Positions 23,047-36,581 of a stretch of 64,000 bases of DNA are shown one piece after another. The notes below the pieces were generated by a model. That model ran no database searches and was not told the origin of the DNA. It was given only the letters and a program-made list of their open reading frames with translations. Every line of letters begins with the position of its first letter. Within the stretch, counting starts at the first letter, position 1. Location: assembly GCA_963995505.1 (NCBI GenBank), contig OZ023195.1, forward strand, positions 6,840,109-6,904,108, in the 5' to 3' direction. This stretch comes from Hypericum androsaemum. Lineage: Eukaryota > Streptophyta > Magnoliopsida > Malpighiales > Hypericaceae. A program made the position numbers and the translations under genes.

Positions 23047-25743
23047 GCGTTGCATAGAACTTGTACTAAACTATTCGTCCTCTATGAAGAATCTTGCAAG
23101 AGAAGCGGAGCAAAACTATATATTTATATGGATCTTATTACGCGGCGATGACGACAACATGATAGTCCAAAATCATTTCACGAATATAAAATAGAATATC
23201 GAAAAAAATCTAAAATAGGGTTGCACAATGTTTAAATTCTACCAAACATGAACATGAAGGAGGATAATGAGACGTGTCACTTTATTTGATTCAACTATTT
23301 ATATTCTACTAAGCAATTTTTTTTTGCTATCCTTCTGCCAATCAATTTAAATATGGGAACTATATTCTGATCCACGCGGACTAGGCCAATTTAAAATTTC
23401 AATTTTGACAAATGTACAACAAGTGTACAACTTATTATAACATTATACCAAGAAAAAAACGTATTATAACCCCAACTCCAAATAACTAAATGTATAATTT
23501 TTATCGACTAAGAAATCACCGGTGGATCCACAGATTTTTATAACCCCGACTTATTCTCAATGTCTTTTGAAATTCATATTAGTAATAATAAATTTAATAA
23601 TTCTAAATTTGATTGTGCAAAATTTTTTTATTTGTATCCACAAAATTATATAAATAATTGGAAAGAATATATTTCCACACGCAATTTTTTCCCCATAGAA
23701 ATCATTCTAGCGACTAGCATTACTCAAACTAGCTACCAATAATAAGAAAATTATAAAACGAAATTTGCATGGTCTTGCGTTATCGAGTATACATGATTTA
23801 TAAAATTTGGTCACGTTGTACAATATTTCGTACTAATTAATAAATTGTGGGTCTTCGCTCCTCTTTTTTGGATAAGTAAAATTTATTAATTTAGAAATAT
23901 TTACAATTTATTTACCCTATTTTGACATGAGCTGGTTATTAATTAAGAGACGTGCAAGCTATCACCTGGCCGATCAGCCATTATTGAGAATGAAACGCGT
24001 CAGGTTGAGCACGATTTCCATGTCCTGAAGGGATTTTTATTTGTGAGTGGTCCGAATCTGATCCTAATTAAACGACTTTAGTGAAAAATAGTTTTTCTAA
24101 TTTAAATGAGAATTAAAATATTATAAACGTAGTATTATTAATTACATTGAGAGATTTTGTCATTTTATAAAATCATACTTGACTCGAACTTAGATTTGTT
24201 GGGTCAGTAAATATCTCGATACGAACAGTATCAACCAAAATATATAACCAGAAAAATTATGGCCATTAAATGAAATTCATCATTTAAATTGTGAATCCTT
24301 TAATCATTTGTTTACAAATTTATGAGTACCATGTCCATAGACTATATATCGTAGAGGAAACAAACTGTAAGGTAAAGCATCATATAAACCTTAAAAAAAA
24401 AATCATATACGTAACAAGAAAGAGAATCTACGTGTCATATATCTGAATTTCCCGATGGTTGTTATGACTTGGACTCAAAGTATACATAGATTGAGGGAAT
24501 GAAGAAACAGACTTCGTCGATTATTTTTGGACCAAATAAATTGTATTACCTAAGTATGTACCTAAACATGTTGGAGGGCGGGTTGGATTGGGTGTTACTA
24601 GCCCCAAGATAACCATTCTGATAATTAATATTAATAAAGTAGCTCGCACACTTTTCTACCTAAAAATTTGTTTGATCAAGTGGTGATATTTTCACTCTTT
24701 CTTCGAACGTGAGTTTGAATTTTACAATAGACATATCATTTTTAACAATAGCAACTAAAAAAAATATGGCGAACGCGCGCGGACTCCGCACCTCATGCCA
24801 AAAGAATATGGCAAAAAAACTAGTGTGTCTTCAAAAGTCATCCACCTCGATGGTGGCATTTTCGGGCTTCAATAAATTCTTTTTTCAACTAATGGATATT
24901 CATGAAAAGGGATGGATCGTCTAAGAAGATCCAATTTTTTATGTTCGCTTTCTCGCACGAACCTCATGGCCCGACCGATGGCGCACATGAGATTGTGTGG
25001 CGGTAGATGACGTTAAATTTGCCTTCTAACTTGGTTCAATTTTCAGAAATACAATTGTTAAATATTTGTTAAAAGAATTGTCTATCTTTCAAAAAATTGA
25101 ACCAATTTGAATTTAATTACTTTGAGAGTTAGGTTCCATTTTTGGGAATACAAGTTAAATATTTTTTTAGAAAATTTATGTCTTCAAAAATCTTAACCAA
25201 TTTGAACTTAATTAGTCAACTCATTAGGATAGAATAATAGATGATATAAACCAAAAAAATGTGCAACCCATTAGATCAAGCAATCGCTTTCCTTGATAAT
25301 TCCTGTGATTGGAATGATGCCGCGCGATGTCTATTATTATTTTTTTATAAGTAAATACGTTTTATTAAAGAAAATAAATGGAAGACAACGAAGAGAAAAC
25401 GCGATGTCTATTATATTTAGACAAAAATCTTTGATTTTGTCAACTAATCATGACTTAGTCACCCAAATTTAAAAAACTAATCATGATCTGTCCATTCCTG
25501 CTCGAAGGTGCTTCTAATTCTAACCAGGAATGTAAAAAGAAACCACCTAACCAAAAACTATCACCGACGACATAGATCAACATGAAAAGTATGCTAATTA
25601 CAGACTTGCATTCGTGGAAACATTTGTTACGAGACAACCCACATTAAACAGTAATTAAACAGACAAATTGGAAAATAATGTATGCGACATTGCTTTAGTG
25701 GAGGATCTGATAGACATACACCTGTAAATAAAATTTTCTGATC
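23047..25743. other. 2.7 kb of AT-rich spacer downstream of RNase gene 2
   Basis: No coding exon is recognised. Around 24660-24770 a GATCAAGTGGTGATATTTTCAC motif resembles a SINE head, and the core of the same dispersed short repeat appears degraded at about 24100-24200. Confidence 0.4.
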
Positions 25744-27355
25744 TTAAAAGGAAGGGAACTCAATCTCTGAAGCACATTTCCCAGTTGGGAGCACAGGGCA
25801 TTCCATGAGGTTGGACCCAGAGGTATCCACACATAAGTAGACCTGGTAAAGCTGGCTATTTCCTGACGCATCGGTGTTGCATTCTACGTATGGACTGTAT
25901 CCCGTTGCTTCTTGTATCGCACTCTCGATGCTGCTCAAGCTGTACGATCCTCCATTTGCCTCTATCCCTGTCAAATTCATTGTAGATGGAATAGTTTTAA
26001 GATCGATTACGAATTTAATCGAAGTTATAACTGCAATACAATTCGGTACGGAGAGTTTTTCAATACAATTCGGCGTGTCATCTCTAATTTTTCCGATTGT
26101 CGCTAAAGTTTTTCGATAATTGAAGACCGTGTTTTCGGTATTTTACGAAGTCAACAGAGCTAAAGATGTGAATTCGAATCTCCTATGTGTACAAGGCTAT
26201 AAAGGTACCTGCATTGGTGAGGATTTGAAGGAGGTCGACTTGCTGCTTCAGGCTAAGAGCAGCCGAGAAGTAGCCATGCTGGTCAAGATTGGACTCAGAA
26301 CAAGTCCCATGCTTGTTCCACTCGTGGGTCCAGAAAGTCACTCCGTCGTTGCTTGGGCAAGACAATGTGGGCCACTGCTCTTGCATGGTGCCGATTAAAT
26401 CCGACACCTATAATACTAATTTCTCTTGAGAATCAAACACACTTCATATCGGAAAATTGATGTACAATAATACGATTTGACTCTAGTGACGGATATCCTA
26501 CTCAATTAAATGCACATAATCTCGATTTAAATTTCGTCATCACCCAATTACGTATGTGGCAGCGGAATTTATGATGACGAGTTGGTTAAAACGGCAGGAA
26601 AGCTAACAGACTTCTTGCCCTAAATTTAGGGCCCATAAATGGGAAGACAAGTGATTACCGCTAGTTACTCTACCATTTGTCAATTTTTTTTGTTGCAGTA
26701 AAATTGGCCAATTGGGACAAATCACATGTAGCTACAAATTATAATACAACGAAAATCTTTTGGGATTTTTTCTTAGGAAATGCAGTGATGATTATAACAA
26801 GGCACAATAATTCCAATCAGATTCTTTTTTATTAGTACATTTTGTTTTACTCCTCAAGAATTTGAACTCTCGCCAGGCATCAAATCTTCGATGTGTAACT
26901 ATTCATCATTCGAGTTAGGTCAAAGGGATTTGATGCCTGGTCTATACGAGAGTTCAAATTCTTCGATATGTGATCCTGATTTGTCAAATTCGAGTTAGGA
27001 TCACAGTACCTGAGTTTGATCAAAGGGATTATCAGGATCACAATTTGATGGGTAGCTACCATCTTTATAATTAGGCCATAGCCCATGGATGCCGAAGTCG
27101 GAACCTGGTTTTCCGGTGCTCGGGTAGCAGCAACTTTGCTTCGAGTCACAGTACGAACCCGGCCACTTTTGCCCCGAAAAGAAGAGCAGAATCACTTATC
27201 AGGAAAAACCCAATTCACACAAAATTCTCGAGGACTGAAAGAAAATTTACCTGTTGGACAAAGTAGAAGAAATCGAAATCCTGAGACACACAGAGGAGGG
27301 ACAGGTTGAGGATCAACAGCAACTTGAACAAGGTTGGACTAGTGTGTGCTCTCAT
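25744..27355 (-). CDS. Secreted S-like RNase T2 (RNS1 type), gene 2
   Basis: Four exons on the minus strand, 27355-27251, 27165-27010, 26407-26209 and 25967-25744, join in frame to about 227 residues. A signal peptide (LFKLLLILNLSLLCVS) precedes [10 protein letters not shown]. The two active-site segments are intact: GIHGLWPNY and FWTHEWNKHGTC. The C-terminus CPVLPTGKCASEIEFPSF is nearly that of Arabidopsis RNS1. Introns 1 and 2 fall at exactly the same codons as in gene 1; intron 3 (phase 1, within an NAG|I codon context) is absent from gene 1. The protein should be an extracellular or vacuolar ribonuclease producing 2',3'-cyclic ends, used for phosphate recycling or defence. It is a tandem paralogue of gene 1, in the same orientation, about 5 kb away. 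Confidence 0.92.
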
Positions 27356-27447
27356 CTTTTCTCTGACCTTCACTTGATTTGATCGCTTGGTTCGAATTTA
27401 GATTAGTCGATGTTGTGTTTATTCTCAATGGTAGTCGAGATGAGGCA

Positions 27448-27457
27448 TATATTTATA
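27448..27457 (-). promoter_or_regulatory. Probable TATA box of RNase gene 2
   Basis: CTATAAATATATG on the minus strand lies about 95-100 bp before the ATG at 27355, a normal distance for a leader of roughly 65-70 nt. Confidence 0.55.
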
Positions 27458-29235
27458 GGCAACAGAGAGGAAGATAAACCAGTAACATTTCCCTCGTCTT
27501 TATTTTAAGTACATGATACATCGTGGATTGCTCCCTATCAGGTTCCGGTTATTATTCAATTAATCCACTGAATAAGTTGTTTTGGTTAATGATGCTCTCG
27601 TGATAAATGCTGCCATATCAGGAAAAATAATTAGTTTAGAGGAGTTCATACAATATATACTCGCTTTGTAAAGTTTAAATCTAAAATATTATAACTCAAT
27701 AGTGGGGTTTTTATTAATTTAACTAATTTTTTTCCCCAAAACTTCAGAAATACAACTGCATTAAAATTTAGTAAATATAATTTCACCACCTATTTGTTGT
27801 CCAGCTCCGTCGAACTAAGATTATTTGGTCTATTAGATGTCTGGATGATAAGTAATTTTGACCAAAAATTTCAAGCAATTAAATTTGGGCTCGACTCCTG
27901 TCAAATTTCTCGCTATCAAATTTTAACACTTTCGTATGTACAAATGTGGAACTTCAGATTTTGAGAGAATCAAACCTTTCTTGCCTTGAACCAACTTTAA
28001 TAATTCCTCCAATAACTTGTCAAGGCTTTGTGAGAATTGGTTGTACGTATGTAAGCTTTTTCGATCAGAAATCAAGACGATTGGAGGAATTTGTGTTTAG
28101 GAATAATCGAGATAAATTCTTCTGCCATTCACCTACGCCAGGACAGTGGGAAGCATAATCGTGTAAGAAAGGGTTCAATTAAATTAATGTTATAATCTAG
28201 CTATTAACAATGTTACATTCCTATGATGATCATACAATTATAGACTTGAACTGAAAAAATTGTAAAACTGGAAAAAATAAATTTTCATTTATTAATGTCT
28301 CTTGGTTTGAGAAGAAGTAGCCAATACGATGGATATAACATAAATCCAGTGCCGGTGATGTGTACATTATTCCAAAATAATTTGAAGCATATGCTACCTT
28401 TTTTTAATTTGCGTCACAGTTTTTCACACTGAAAACTTGGCCACTCTAATGCATGTATAGTCTCAGTATACACGCAAAGAATATTCCGATCATGAATTAG
28501 TTGGTACAGTGATTGACGAATGAAATTAGGTCTAATTAATTCCAAGCTGGTTCATTCTATTCTACTAGTTCTCACTAAGCTTAAAATAGAAGATTGCAGA
28601 CGAGATTAGTGATAGAGACGTCCAACTCTGGATATGGCTGCCAATTATTAGACGAATATCCTTTCCAATGTCCACATTGTGTGGGAAACATGCTTCCTTT
28701 TTTTTATATATTGAAGACGAGGAATATGCTTGCCAATAATCATCAATTTCAGCTGACTTTGTTAGCTACCTTCCACATTCAATCAACTGCCAAATTTGAT
28801 CAAGAGATGATTGGTTGAAGCTATATCTTACCAATGTAAGTGAGGCTTCCACGTAGCAGAACTTGGTGGCAAATGAACATTCATGAAGCAAAGTTTCCCG
28901 GCTCCCGTTGAATTTCCGATATTTATAGTTAAGCACTGTCAAATCCTATTTATGAGCGATTCTTCTAATGACGTCTTTTTAATTCGTAAAGGGTTGAACT
29001 CAATATTTTTTTTAAATGAATCCAAGTTATGAACCAATTCTCGTTAGTTCCAGCTCCTCCTTTTGCACAAATGCTAGAAGCTAAACATGCTTAAGGGTCA
29101 AAAGCAACAATGGTACAAGAGATTCTCATACATTAATTTCAATCATGATGCTATACAAGCAAGCATATACAAGGGTACAAAGACATCTCAACCACAATCT
29201 AGAGAAGCTTTTCTGCAATCTTAGAACTGTGTCAA
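27458..29235. other. Intergenic between the PPR gene and RNase gene 2
   Basis: AT-rich, without a recognised gene. 27840-28160 and 28590-28820 contain open frames of 70-74 codons with no family resemblance. Confidence 0.4.
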
Positions 29236-31029
29236 CTACCAGTAGTCGCCGCAGGAGCATTCCCCGTTCTCGAAGTGGTGAAACCGTTGAACGTCCCGAA
29301 GAACTATTTGTCTGCCAAAGATCAGTGATACAAGTTTTGCAGCAGTATGGCAATCTCCACAAACTCGAAGATTCTTCGCGACACGAATGGTAGTGCCGGG
29401 AGGAGTGTTGAGAAGCCCGTAAGCAATTGCCAATTTCTCGCTGTGGTATCTAAGTGCAAGCTCTTTGTCACCATCATCCATATCGGCATGAACAACAAGA
29501 GATATATCAGGTACATAGCCAACCATTTTCAATTCTTTTACCAATTCATCAAGCGCCCGATATAAGGCTGTAGGTCTGCAATGAACACTGTCACCAGAAA
29601 AGAATTCGTGTACGACGTTATCAATTTCGATGGAACTACATCCTGGAACCTTTACTGCTCCCCTTTGACTCATCAAGCTTTTTAACTCGTCCACCTCTTC
29701 CCATCTCCCTGCACGTGCTAACAAGTTCGATAGAATCACATAATCGCCTCCATGAGAGTCATCTAGTTCGAATATACGCTTAAGCACCCGCTTCCCCATT
29801 TCGATGTTACCGTGACTGCTGCAACAAGAGAGGAGGGTTCGCCATAGGATGGGCGTAGGCTGGATGGGCAATCCATCGATAAACCTAAAAGCTTCCTCCA
29901 GCTGACCAGCCCGACCTAGCAAATCAACCATACACCCATAATGCTTGATCCCTGGAACAATGCCGTACTTTTCATTCATGCTAGAGAAGTAACCCCGACC
30001 TTCCTCGAGTAATCCGGTGTGACTACAGGCGTGCAGTAAAGCCAAGAATGTGATCTCATCAGGTTTCACCGATGTTCTCTCCATTTCATCAAACAGAGAG
30101 ATGGCTTTCTTACTCTGTCCATGTGTTGCATATGCCATGATCATTGTAGACCACGTCGGAGTGTCCCGTAAACTCATGCTCTCAAACACGGAAGCAGCAT
30201 CATCCAAGCTCCCACATTTAGCATACATATCGACCAACGCCGTATTCACCTTGACGTAACGATCAAACCCATTCTTCTTCACATATTCATGCACCCATTT
30301 CCCCAAGTCCAACGCTCCCAACATAGCACAGCACGTCAAAACGCTGAGCATGGTAACATCATTCGGCACGAGCCTCTTCACTTGCAGTTCCCGGAATAAC
30401 GAAAGTGCTTCGTTAGGCCTGCTACACCTAGCATAACCCATGATCATCGAATTATAGCAGACAAGACAAGGATCCAACATCATATCAAAAGCACGGCGAG
30501 CCCCTTCGCAATCACCGCACTCAACGTACATACTAATAAGCGTGGGGACAACATACTCATTGTCCCCCAACCCAACTTTCACGGCAAGGCAATGCAGCTG
30601 CCTCCCTTCTTCAACGCCCTCCGAACCCGTGCAAGCTTTAATAACAGAAGGCATTGTATACTCGTCCGGGCGCAGACCACTTTCCAGAGCCTCGACGACA
30701 GTCAAGACAGCCCTAAGAGGCGTCCGGGATCGGGCATAGCCGCGGGCCATGGTGTTAAAAACGTAGATACTCGGTTCGGGAATTTGATCGAACAGCTTGT
30801 GTGCGTGGTCCATCGAGGCATTGTGGGTGCAGTAGTTGATGAACTTGGTGAGGACAAGGGGATCATTGATGAGTTGGGTCTTGATGGCCAAGGCTTGGAG
30901 CTGCTTAAGCTGGTTAAGAGAGGTGCATTTGGGGAGGAGGGACAGTGGGTGGGATTGTGGGTAAGCTGTTTCATGTGGGTGGTTGGTTCTAAACCTAATT
31001 GGGGTTGAATGGATTGGGATTGCTGCCAT
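29236..31029 (-). CDS. OTP85: DYW-type pentatricopeptide RNA-editing protein (OTP85-like)
   Basis: An intronless 597-codon frame encodes a PLS-class PPR protein. About ten PPR motifs run from residue 60 to 420 (for example [21 protein letters not shown]-type repeats, [20 protein letters not shown]). They are followed by the E/E+ extension ([22 protein letters not shown]) and a DYW cytidine-deaminase domain with HSEKLA (HxE) and VCGDCH (CxxCH) zinc ligands, ending in the exact CSCGDYW. Such proteins bind organellar transcripts and convert C to U. The order of repeats and many local stretches match Arabidopsis OTP85 (ndhD editing in plastids) as I recall it; the targeting region (residues 1-40) fits plastid import. 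The frame stays open for 114 more codons upstream to 31371, but start 31029 (MAAIPIHST) matches the expected N-terminus. Confidence 0.9.
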   Translation of the reverse strand: MAAIPIHSTPIRFRTNHPHETAYPQSHPLSLLPKCTSLNQLKQLQALAIKTQLINDPLVLTKFINYCTHNASMDHAHKLFDQIPEPSIYVFNTMARGYARSRTPLRAVLTVVEALESGLRPDEYTMPSVIKACTGSEGVEEGRQLHCLAVKVGLGDNEYVVPTLISMYVECGDCEGARRAFDMMLDPCLVCYNSMIMGYARCSRPNEALSLFRELQVKRLVPNDVTMLSVLTCCAMLGALDLGKWVHEYVKKNGFDRYVKVNTALVDMYAKCGSLDDAASVFESMSLRDTPTWSTMIMAYATHGQSKKAISLFDEMERTSVKPDEITFLALLHACSHTGLLEEGRGYFSSMNEKYGIVPGIKHYGCMVDLLGRAGQLEEAFRFIDGLPIQPTPILWRTLLSCCSSHGNIEMGKRVLKRIFELDDSHGGDYVILSNLLARAGRWEEVDELKSLMSQRGAVKVPGCSSIEIDNVVHEFFSGDSVHCRPTALYRALDELVKELKMVGYVPDISLVVHADMDDGDKELALRYHSEKLAIAYGLLNTPPGTTIRVAKNLRVCGDCHTAAKLVSLIFGRQIVLRDVQRFHHFENGECSCGDYW

Positions 31030-32022
31030 TCTAATTCCTTGAGGTGTGGAAATGGAGACAAGTGGAGGATTGCCATTGCCTAACCTTCTCCCTACAATTA
31101 GAAATGGGCCTAGCCCATGATGTGGGTTGGGCTTCCTTAATTTTGCTATATACATATCCGGTTTTCGCTGACACATCATCGTATCACGTGCTTCACAACG
31201 GGGTGTTAGTTGGTCTGTTTTGATTAGTATATGAATCACGCATACAAGTTGAAAACTTATCGTATACATAGAGTAGCTTATTTGGTATTTATTATTTTGT
31301 AATTTGACTCGATTTGAAAAGATAAAATGACAGTAAATAACATCCCTCAATAGTAGCTTGAAAACTTCCATATAAACTTCTTTTAATTTCCATGTAAACT
31401 CAAAAAATAGTCAACCATTACAGGACTCTTCTACAAGAGATTTCTTCCTTTTTATAGGGTTCTTCTTGTATTGTTTTTTTTCCTTTAATTTTCATAAATT
31501 TGAAGCATATAGCCCCGGCAACCGTTAAATTCTCTCGTGAATAATTTCTGGTAATCTCAACACTTTCTGCCTTTTTTTATTTTTTCTGCTTTTGGATATT
31601 TTGACTACTTTTTTTTTAAAATTTTTTATCTCGTCAATCAAATTCGATATTTTAGGATTGGAAAATTTCGATGTACAATATTAAGTATTGTCAGTCTCCC
31701 ATTGCCTTCTTTTCCAAAAAGATAAGAATATGACATGGACATTCGCTTTGTGCGCTTTCCATGAATATGTGCTTAATATTGATAATTTTCTAAAAGCTAT
31801 TTTGATAGGACATTTGAATAGTGACAAAATTTTTTTTAATAAATATTTAACAATGTTATTTTTAATTACTCGAATTCGGAACCTTTTGATTAAACAATTA
31901 CTTATTTACATTTCAGTAACATAAGAAAGGTCATGCAACATATAGGTAGTCTCAACTCTTTCAACTTATATTGTATAGAGACTGAGACATTACCATTATC
32001 AAACAATTCAGAGAGTTGAACT
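31030..32022. other. Intergenic between two minus-strand genes
   Basis: This stretch contains the PPR gene's leader and the transporter's 3' region. 31810-31905 carries a reverse copy of the dispersed short repeat (AATAAATATTTAAC followed by ACTCGAATTCGGAACC). Confidence 0.45.
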
Positions 32023-33399
32023 TCACATATGGTTCACTATTTGTTTAACAGATGTGTATGTTCCTAATATACCCACTGTAACGCCAACCATCAGTATAAA
32101 CCAGATGGATATAAATTCGAACCCGAAATTTCTTGCACCTTTGTTGATCTTAAGATAACACATGCAAGGCAACAACATTGAGACACCGACACTCAGAAAC
32201 GCTCCGATGAAAGCCATCACGTAGCCGAAGAACGGAATGGTTAAGGCAACTACTGTTGTGCTGATCACGATTGTTGTTCTGATCAGGATACCGATGAATC
32301 GGCTGTCGCGAAAGAGAAACGTTTCTTCGATCGCTGTAGCGATCGGAGATGTTATGATTGCGTATTTTGTCAGAGGATTCACAAGGGTGGTGTATATTGC
32401 TAGCTTTGAGCCGATCTTCCGGATCGGAAGGTTGAGTGTTATTTGTGACTTCACATGATCTCCATACATAAGGTAGCCTAGAACAGCCATTGATCCGTAT
32501 GTCAAAGTGGTGGTAATAAAGCAGACAAATAGAACCTGCAATAGAGAACAACACCAAAGTAATGTCAAGCTGACAAAGTGTACTTAGTATAGTCGTTCTA
32601 CGTGATAAGAGATTTGGATACCTTCGAGAATTGGCTTCGATCTTTCATGGAATTACACAATGTTGGGAAAACAGCATGACCACAGTAGCAGAAGGTGAAC
32701 AAACTTATTGCAGTTGGGAGACCTCCGAAATCCCAAACAACGCCTCTTTCGTGGAATCCCACACCATCAACCCCACCGGTCCACAGGACGCAACCGACCA
32801 ATAAAACCGAAGCCAAGACACCACCAACCGAGATATAAGCCAGCATTCCCATGCTCCTGAGCCATGTTGTTGGCAGCACCAAGAGGGAAGTCAGCAGAAC
32901 GAATCCCTGTTTGCCTTTAACCGCGAACCCGCCAATTCGAAACACCATGTCCGGGAAAAGCTTGTCCAGATTGTCACCCTCTAGGATCAGAAACTCCACA
33001 GCCACCAAAAACAGTTCAACGTACATGAACATGGATACTAATGCTCTGCCTTTGTATCCGAATGCGCGTTGTCCTATGTCGGGATAGGTTTTGATTAGCG
33101 GGTCCGAATCCATGCAGCGTCTTAGAAGCAACCCTGTGTACCAGCAGATGATTGCAACTAGCAGTAGGAGTGATAAGCTCATCCACCCTCCTTGAGACAG
33201 GGCAAATGGAACAGAGAGAATCCCAACACCTGCAAGAATTTACGATGATCTTCGGATCGAGAATGTTCGAAAGAAAGGAAGAAAAAGGAGTTGATAGACA
33301 CGTACCTGACAATGCATTGAGGCCATTAAAGCAAGTCCTGAGGAAAGAGGTGCCTTTGCTCGGTTCCTGAGTTTCTGGGATATCGTTTTGGCTCTCCAT
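32023..33399 (-). CDS. Amino-acid transporter, AVT1/AAAP family
   Basis: Three exons, 33399-33306, 33229-32622 and 32535-32023, give about 404 residues. The AAAP-family fold begins with NALSGVGILSVPFALSQGGW (residues 28-47) and continues with about ten further membrane segments. Hallmarks are YTGLLLRRCMDSDP, FTFCYCGHAVFPTLCNSMKDRSQF, and MAVLGYLMYGD. AVT1 proteins are H+-coupled antiporters that move neutral amino acids across the tonoplast; plant AVT1 clades also act at other membranes. The N-terminal soluble tail is short (about 30 residues), as in the smaller plant AVT1 subgroup. All junctions are canonical, and no frameshift is present. The exact subgroup is uncertain. Confidence 0.88.
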
Positions 33400-33460
33400 A
33401 TCTTCAGCTTTCCACTACTTCTTCGGCTTTCTGACGCACAAACACCAAATGCTGGAACAC

Positions 33461-33469
33461 TTATAAAGA
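33461..33469 (-). promoter_or_regulatory. Possible TATA box of the transporter gene
   Basis: The minus-strand context is TCTTTATAAG, about 60 bp before the ATG at 33399. Confidence 0.35.
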
Positions 33470-33809
33470 TGGCATCAGCTAGGGAGTGACTCCTACTTTT
33501 TGTTCAATAATGATGTTTTCGTCGGTCCACTGAGTTTTCGGATACGAGGCGATATCAACCAAAATTAATAATGCTGGTTAATGGAACTAAACCACAGGAT
33601 ATGCAACATATAATGAGTATGAGTAGATAGTCATTGAAATATAGTTCGTACTCTTACCAATTTTAGTGGCCGTAACTATGTATATGTGCGTCTTTTAAAA
33701 GGGGAATCCACTCACATGTCACCATTTTCTTGTGTCATCCATTTCAGGGGATCCTAGTTTCCACGGAGGGGGAGACGTGTGTCCTTTAATTTCTCTTGTT
33801 TGTTCATGC

Positions 33810-35650
33810 ATATCACATGCATGGACAACTACCTAGCTATTTTTGATTTAATTTTATACTATTTAATATTCGGAAATTCAGTCCATTAGTTCAAATTGTA
33901 GTAGATAATATTTTTAAAATATGACATATTTCTATCAATAAATATTTAACACTATTCGCGTGTTTCCATTAAATCAAAACATCTTGATAAAACAAAAATA
34001 ATTTCCAATTTTTTTGTAAGTAGAAATTAGATGGTTATAAGGAGCAGCCAGCCACGAGTCTCGGTAAAATCATGTTACAGTAGAACAACTTCAACTCATC
34101 TAGGTGTTATATACATATTACTATCATTATTAATAAAATTTCTTTACTTATAAAAAAAACTTCAATTTCTTTTTAGTAGTTATTTACTTAATCTTGCAAT
34201 AACCAAATTACTGCGCGTTGATTGTAATGAAGTTAAAGCTAAAGTTGGCTAATTCCATTCCTAGCAAATTGGGACATTGCTAAGTTTGTAAGTCGGTTTG
34301 GTCGTTGCGGCAATTCCTTTCTTTAGGAATCCCCAACTATTGCAAAAAGATAGTAGTCAATCAAATGTACTATTAATTTCTCGTATTTTAATGCGGTATA
34401 CATATTCTAACATATTCCTTAAAATAAAATTCGTGCAAGTATTGGATCAAAGTTTGTAAGATTTACATCATTTCTTTAGTCGTGTTAGAATTGTATCTGA
34501 CATATTGAGTGGTTATAATTCAATTTATTATAAACATACCTATTAATCATGCCCGAAAAAATTGATTGGCCCAAAATTAAGTAACCTATTGTGAAGAATG
34601 CAACAGATGGTTTAGCCATTCCCCCGACCAATGTCGTTGGAGAAATATGGTCTGATCACCTCATCATCTACTTTTTGACTATTTTTCCTCCCAATTCCCA
34701 TAACGTATAGTGACGCGGGTACTTTCCTTTTTTTTTTTCATAACAGATAGTATTAGAATATATTTTATCTGGTTAATTTATCCATATTTGAGTACTATAT
34801 AAAGATTAAAAAAAGATACTTCCAAGATTCTTCTATTGATCAAGGAAGCTGCTTGTGGATCGGTTCAGTTTTGGTCTTTTGACCCTCCTTAATTTATTTT
34901 TGCGTCGTTGTAGTTTGTGGTTCGGATGTTTGTTTGTTTGGTTTGCCTGGTGCCGCTTTAGATTTGTTCCAGATAACATCTATCAATATAGTAAATATCT
35001 TGATAAACGTTATCTAACACTTAGATTATATTCCGGTGAACAAATTTGGTAACTACAACACTTTACTTATCAATAATAAAAAAACTCCCTACACGATACA
35101 ATAATGCGGGTATTTTGATGCAACGTTCAACAATAGCCAGGATCTATTTGGGTAAAAGATGAATGGGATGATACCTCTTTAAAAACTGCTTGGGCCCAAA
35201 AAAAGAAGCAACAAAGTTGGCTTTGAATATAATTGTCTAGTCACTGGTTGGAAAACTGTTAGGCATCATCAATTTGGTCACGACTAGTCCTTTTACATAA
35301 AGTACTTATTCTTTTATCCCACCAATTAAAAAATTCCAAGTATTTATATTGACCAATTTAACTGTAATTGACATGTAAATTACTTATCCACATAAATTAA
35401 AATGTAATTCCTAAAATAGATAGGCACATATTGGTTTATTTTTCTTCATTTGCACGTGTAATTAGTTAATTATGCCATCTATATTCACGAAATTGACTAA
35501 TTCATGATCGAGTCGAGTAATTAACGTGTATTAGTTGGATCCGATGAGGATCAACAATGCTTATTTATTGGAAGTGGGGATTCGCCTCATCCACGCAAGT
35601 TTATCTTGTAGCGAAGTAATGTCATATCATCTGCTTTCCTTGATTCCTAG
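33810..35650. repeat. Segmental duplication, copy A
   Basis: This non-coding block aligns by eye with 42420-44380. Long shared stretches include the GGCTAATT..CCATTCCTAGCAAATTGG block (34250 and 42690), the GGTCTGATCACCTC block (34650 and 43115), the TATTTGGGTAAAAGATGAATG block (35147 and 43407) and the TTATTGGAAGTGGGGATTCG block (35566 and 44302). Copy A lacks the MITE of copy B. About 34020-34165 looks like an extra insertion ending TTACTTATAAAAAAAA, a SINE/LINE-type tail. Confidence 0.8.
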
Positions 35651-36581
35651 ACAAATACCAAAGAAAAGCAATACAAGGACCATTAATATGATATTCTTGT
35701 CTAAGCCAATAATTTATTTCATTTTATTTTGTTGGATGAGAATAATTAAGAATAAGATAAATAATTTGTAGATATTTCTTCTGAATATTGAATAAAATTT
35801 AGCTACTAAAATATTACGAGAGTAATATTGAGCAGGAGAGAAAAAATGGGAAGTTAGAGCCAAGAACAGAGACCAAGAGAGGATTGAGAGGGAGAATACG
35901 GCAAAATGAATACAGAGCGAGCGGCCACAGAGAGTTTAACGATAATGCAGTGGATGAGCGCGGGTTGACCTACCGATGTATGAATCTGAGGAACAAAATA
36001 AAGAACAGAGCTAACTGCAAACCACAAACCACCAAACTCAAGTGCCCCAATTTCTACAAGCACTTTCCAAGTACATACCACAATCAACCACGAACTTTTG
36101 AATTCGAGTTATTGAGAAATCACTAATGTTAAATACTTCGAAAAACTTATCACCATTCTAAAAAATCTACGCAAACCTAGATTTATCTATCCCGATTAAG
36201 CAAACCAAAAACCCACAAGGCTAAACTTTATTTTAACGATATGTAGTTTGGCTGATTATCATTACGGCACTTTGTAAATTTAAAACTCATCAAACTGGTA
36301 CAAAGACTTTAAAATTTGGCATTTCGGTGGCATCCATCTAACTAAATTTCACACGGCGACGCACATCTCACACCAAGTAAGCATCTAACGCGTACCGAAT
36401 TCCGACATGACATGCCTTAAAAAATACAAAATGATTAACCGCGAGAATGTAATGTACTTGACTTCCACGCTCAACATTATATAAATCGAACTAGTAAGAA
36501 AAAGTATTTTCTTAATATAGTTTTAAGTTCGAATCTAACCGAACAGAAAAAATTCGAGTTAGAGACAAACACGAGTCCTAA
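35651..36581. other. 3' flank of the F-box gene
   Basis: 36090-36150 contains the dispersed short repeat (TTTTGAATTCGAGTTATT, then TGTTAAATACTT). 36233-36581 is the gene's 3' flank and is duplicated at 40631-41064 together with the last codons. Confidence 0.5.
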
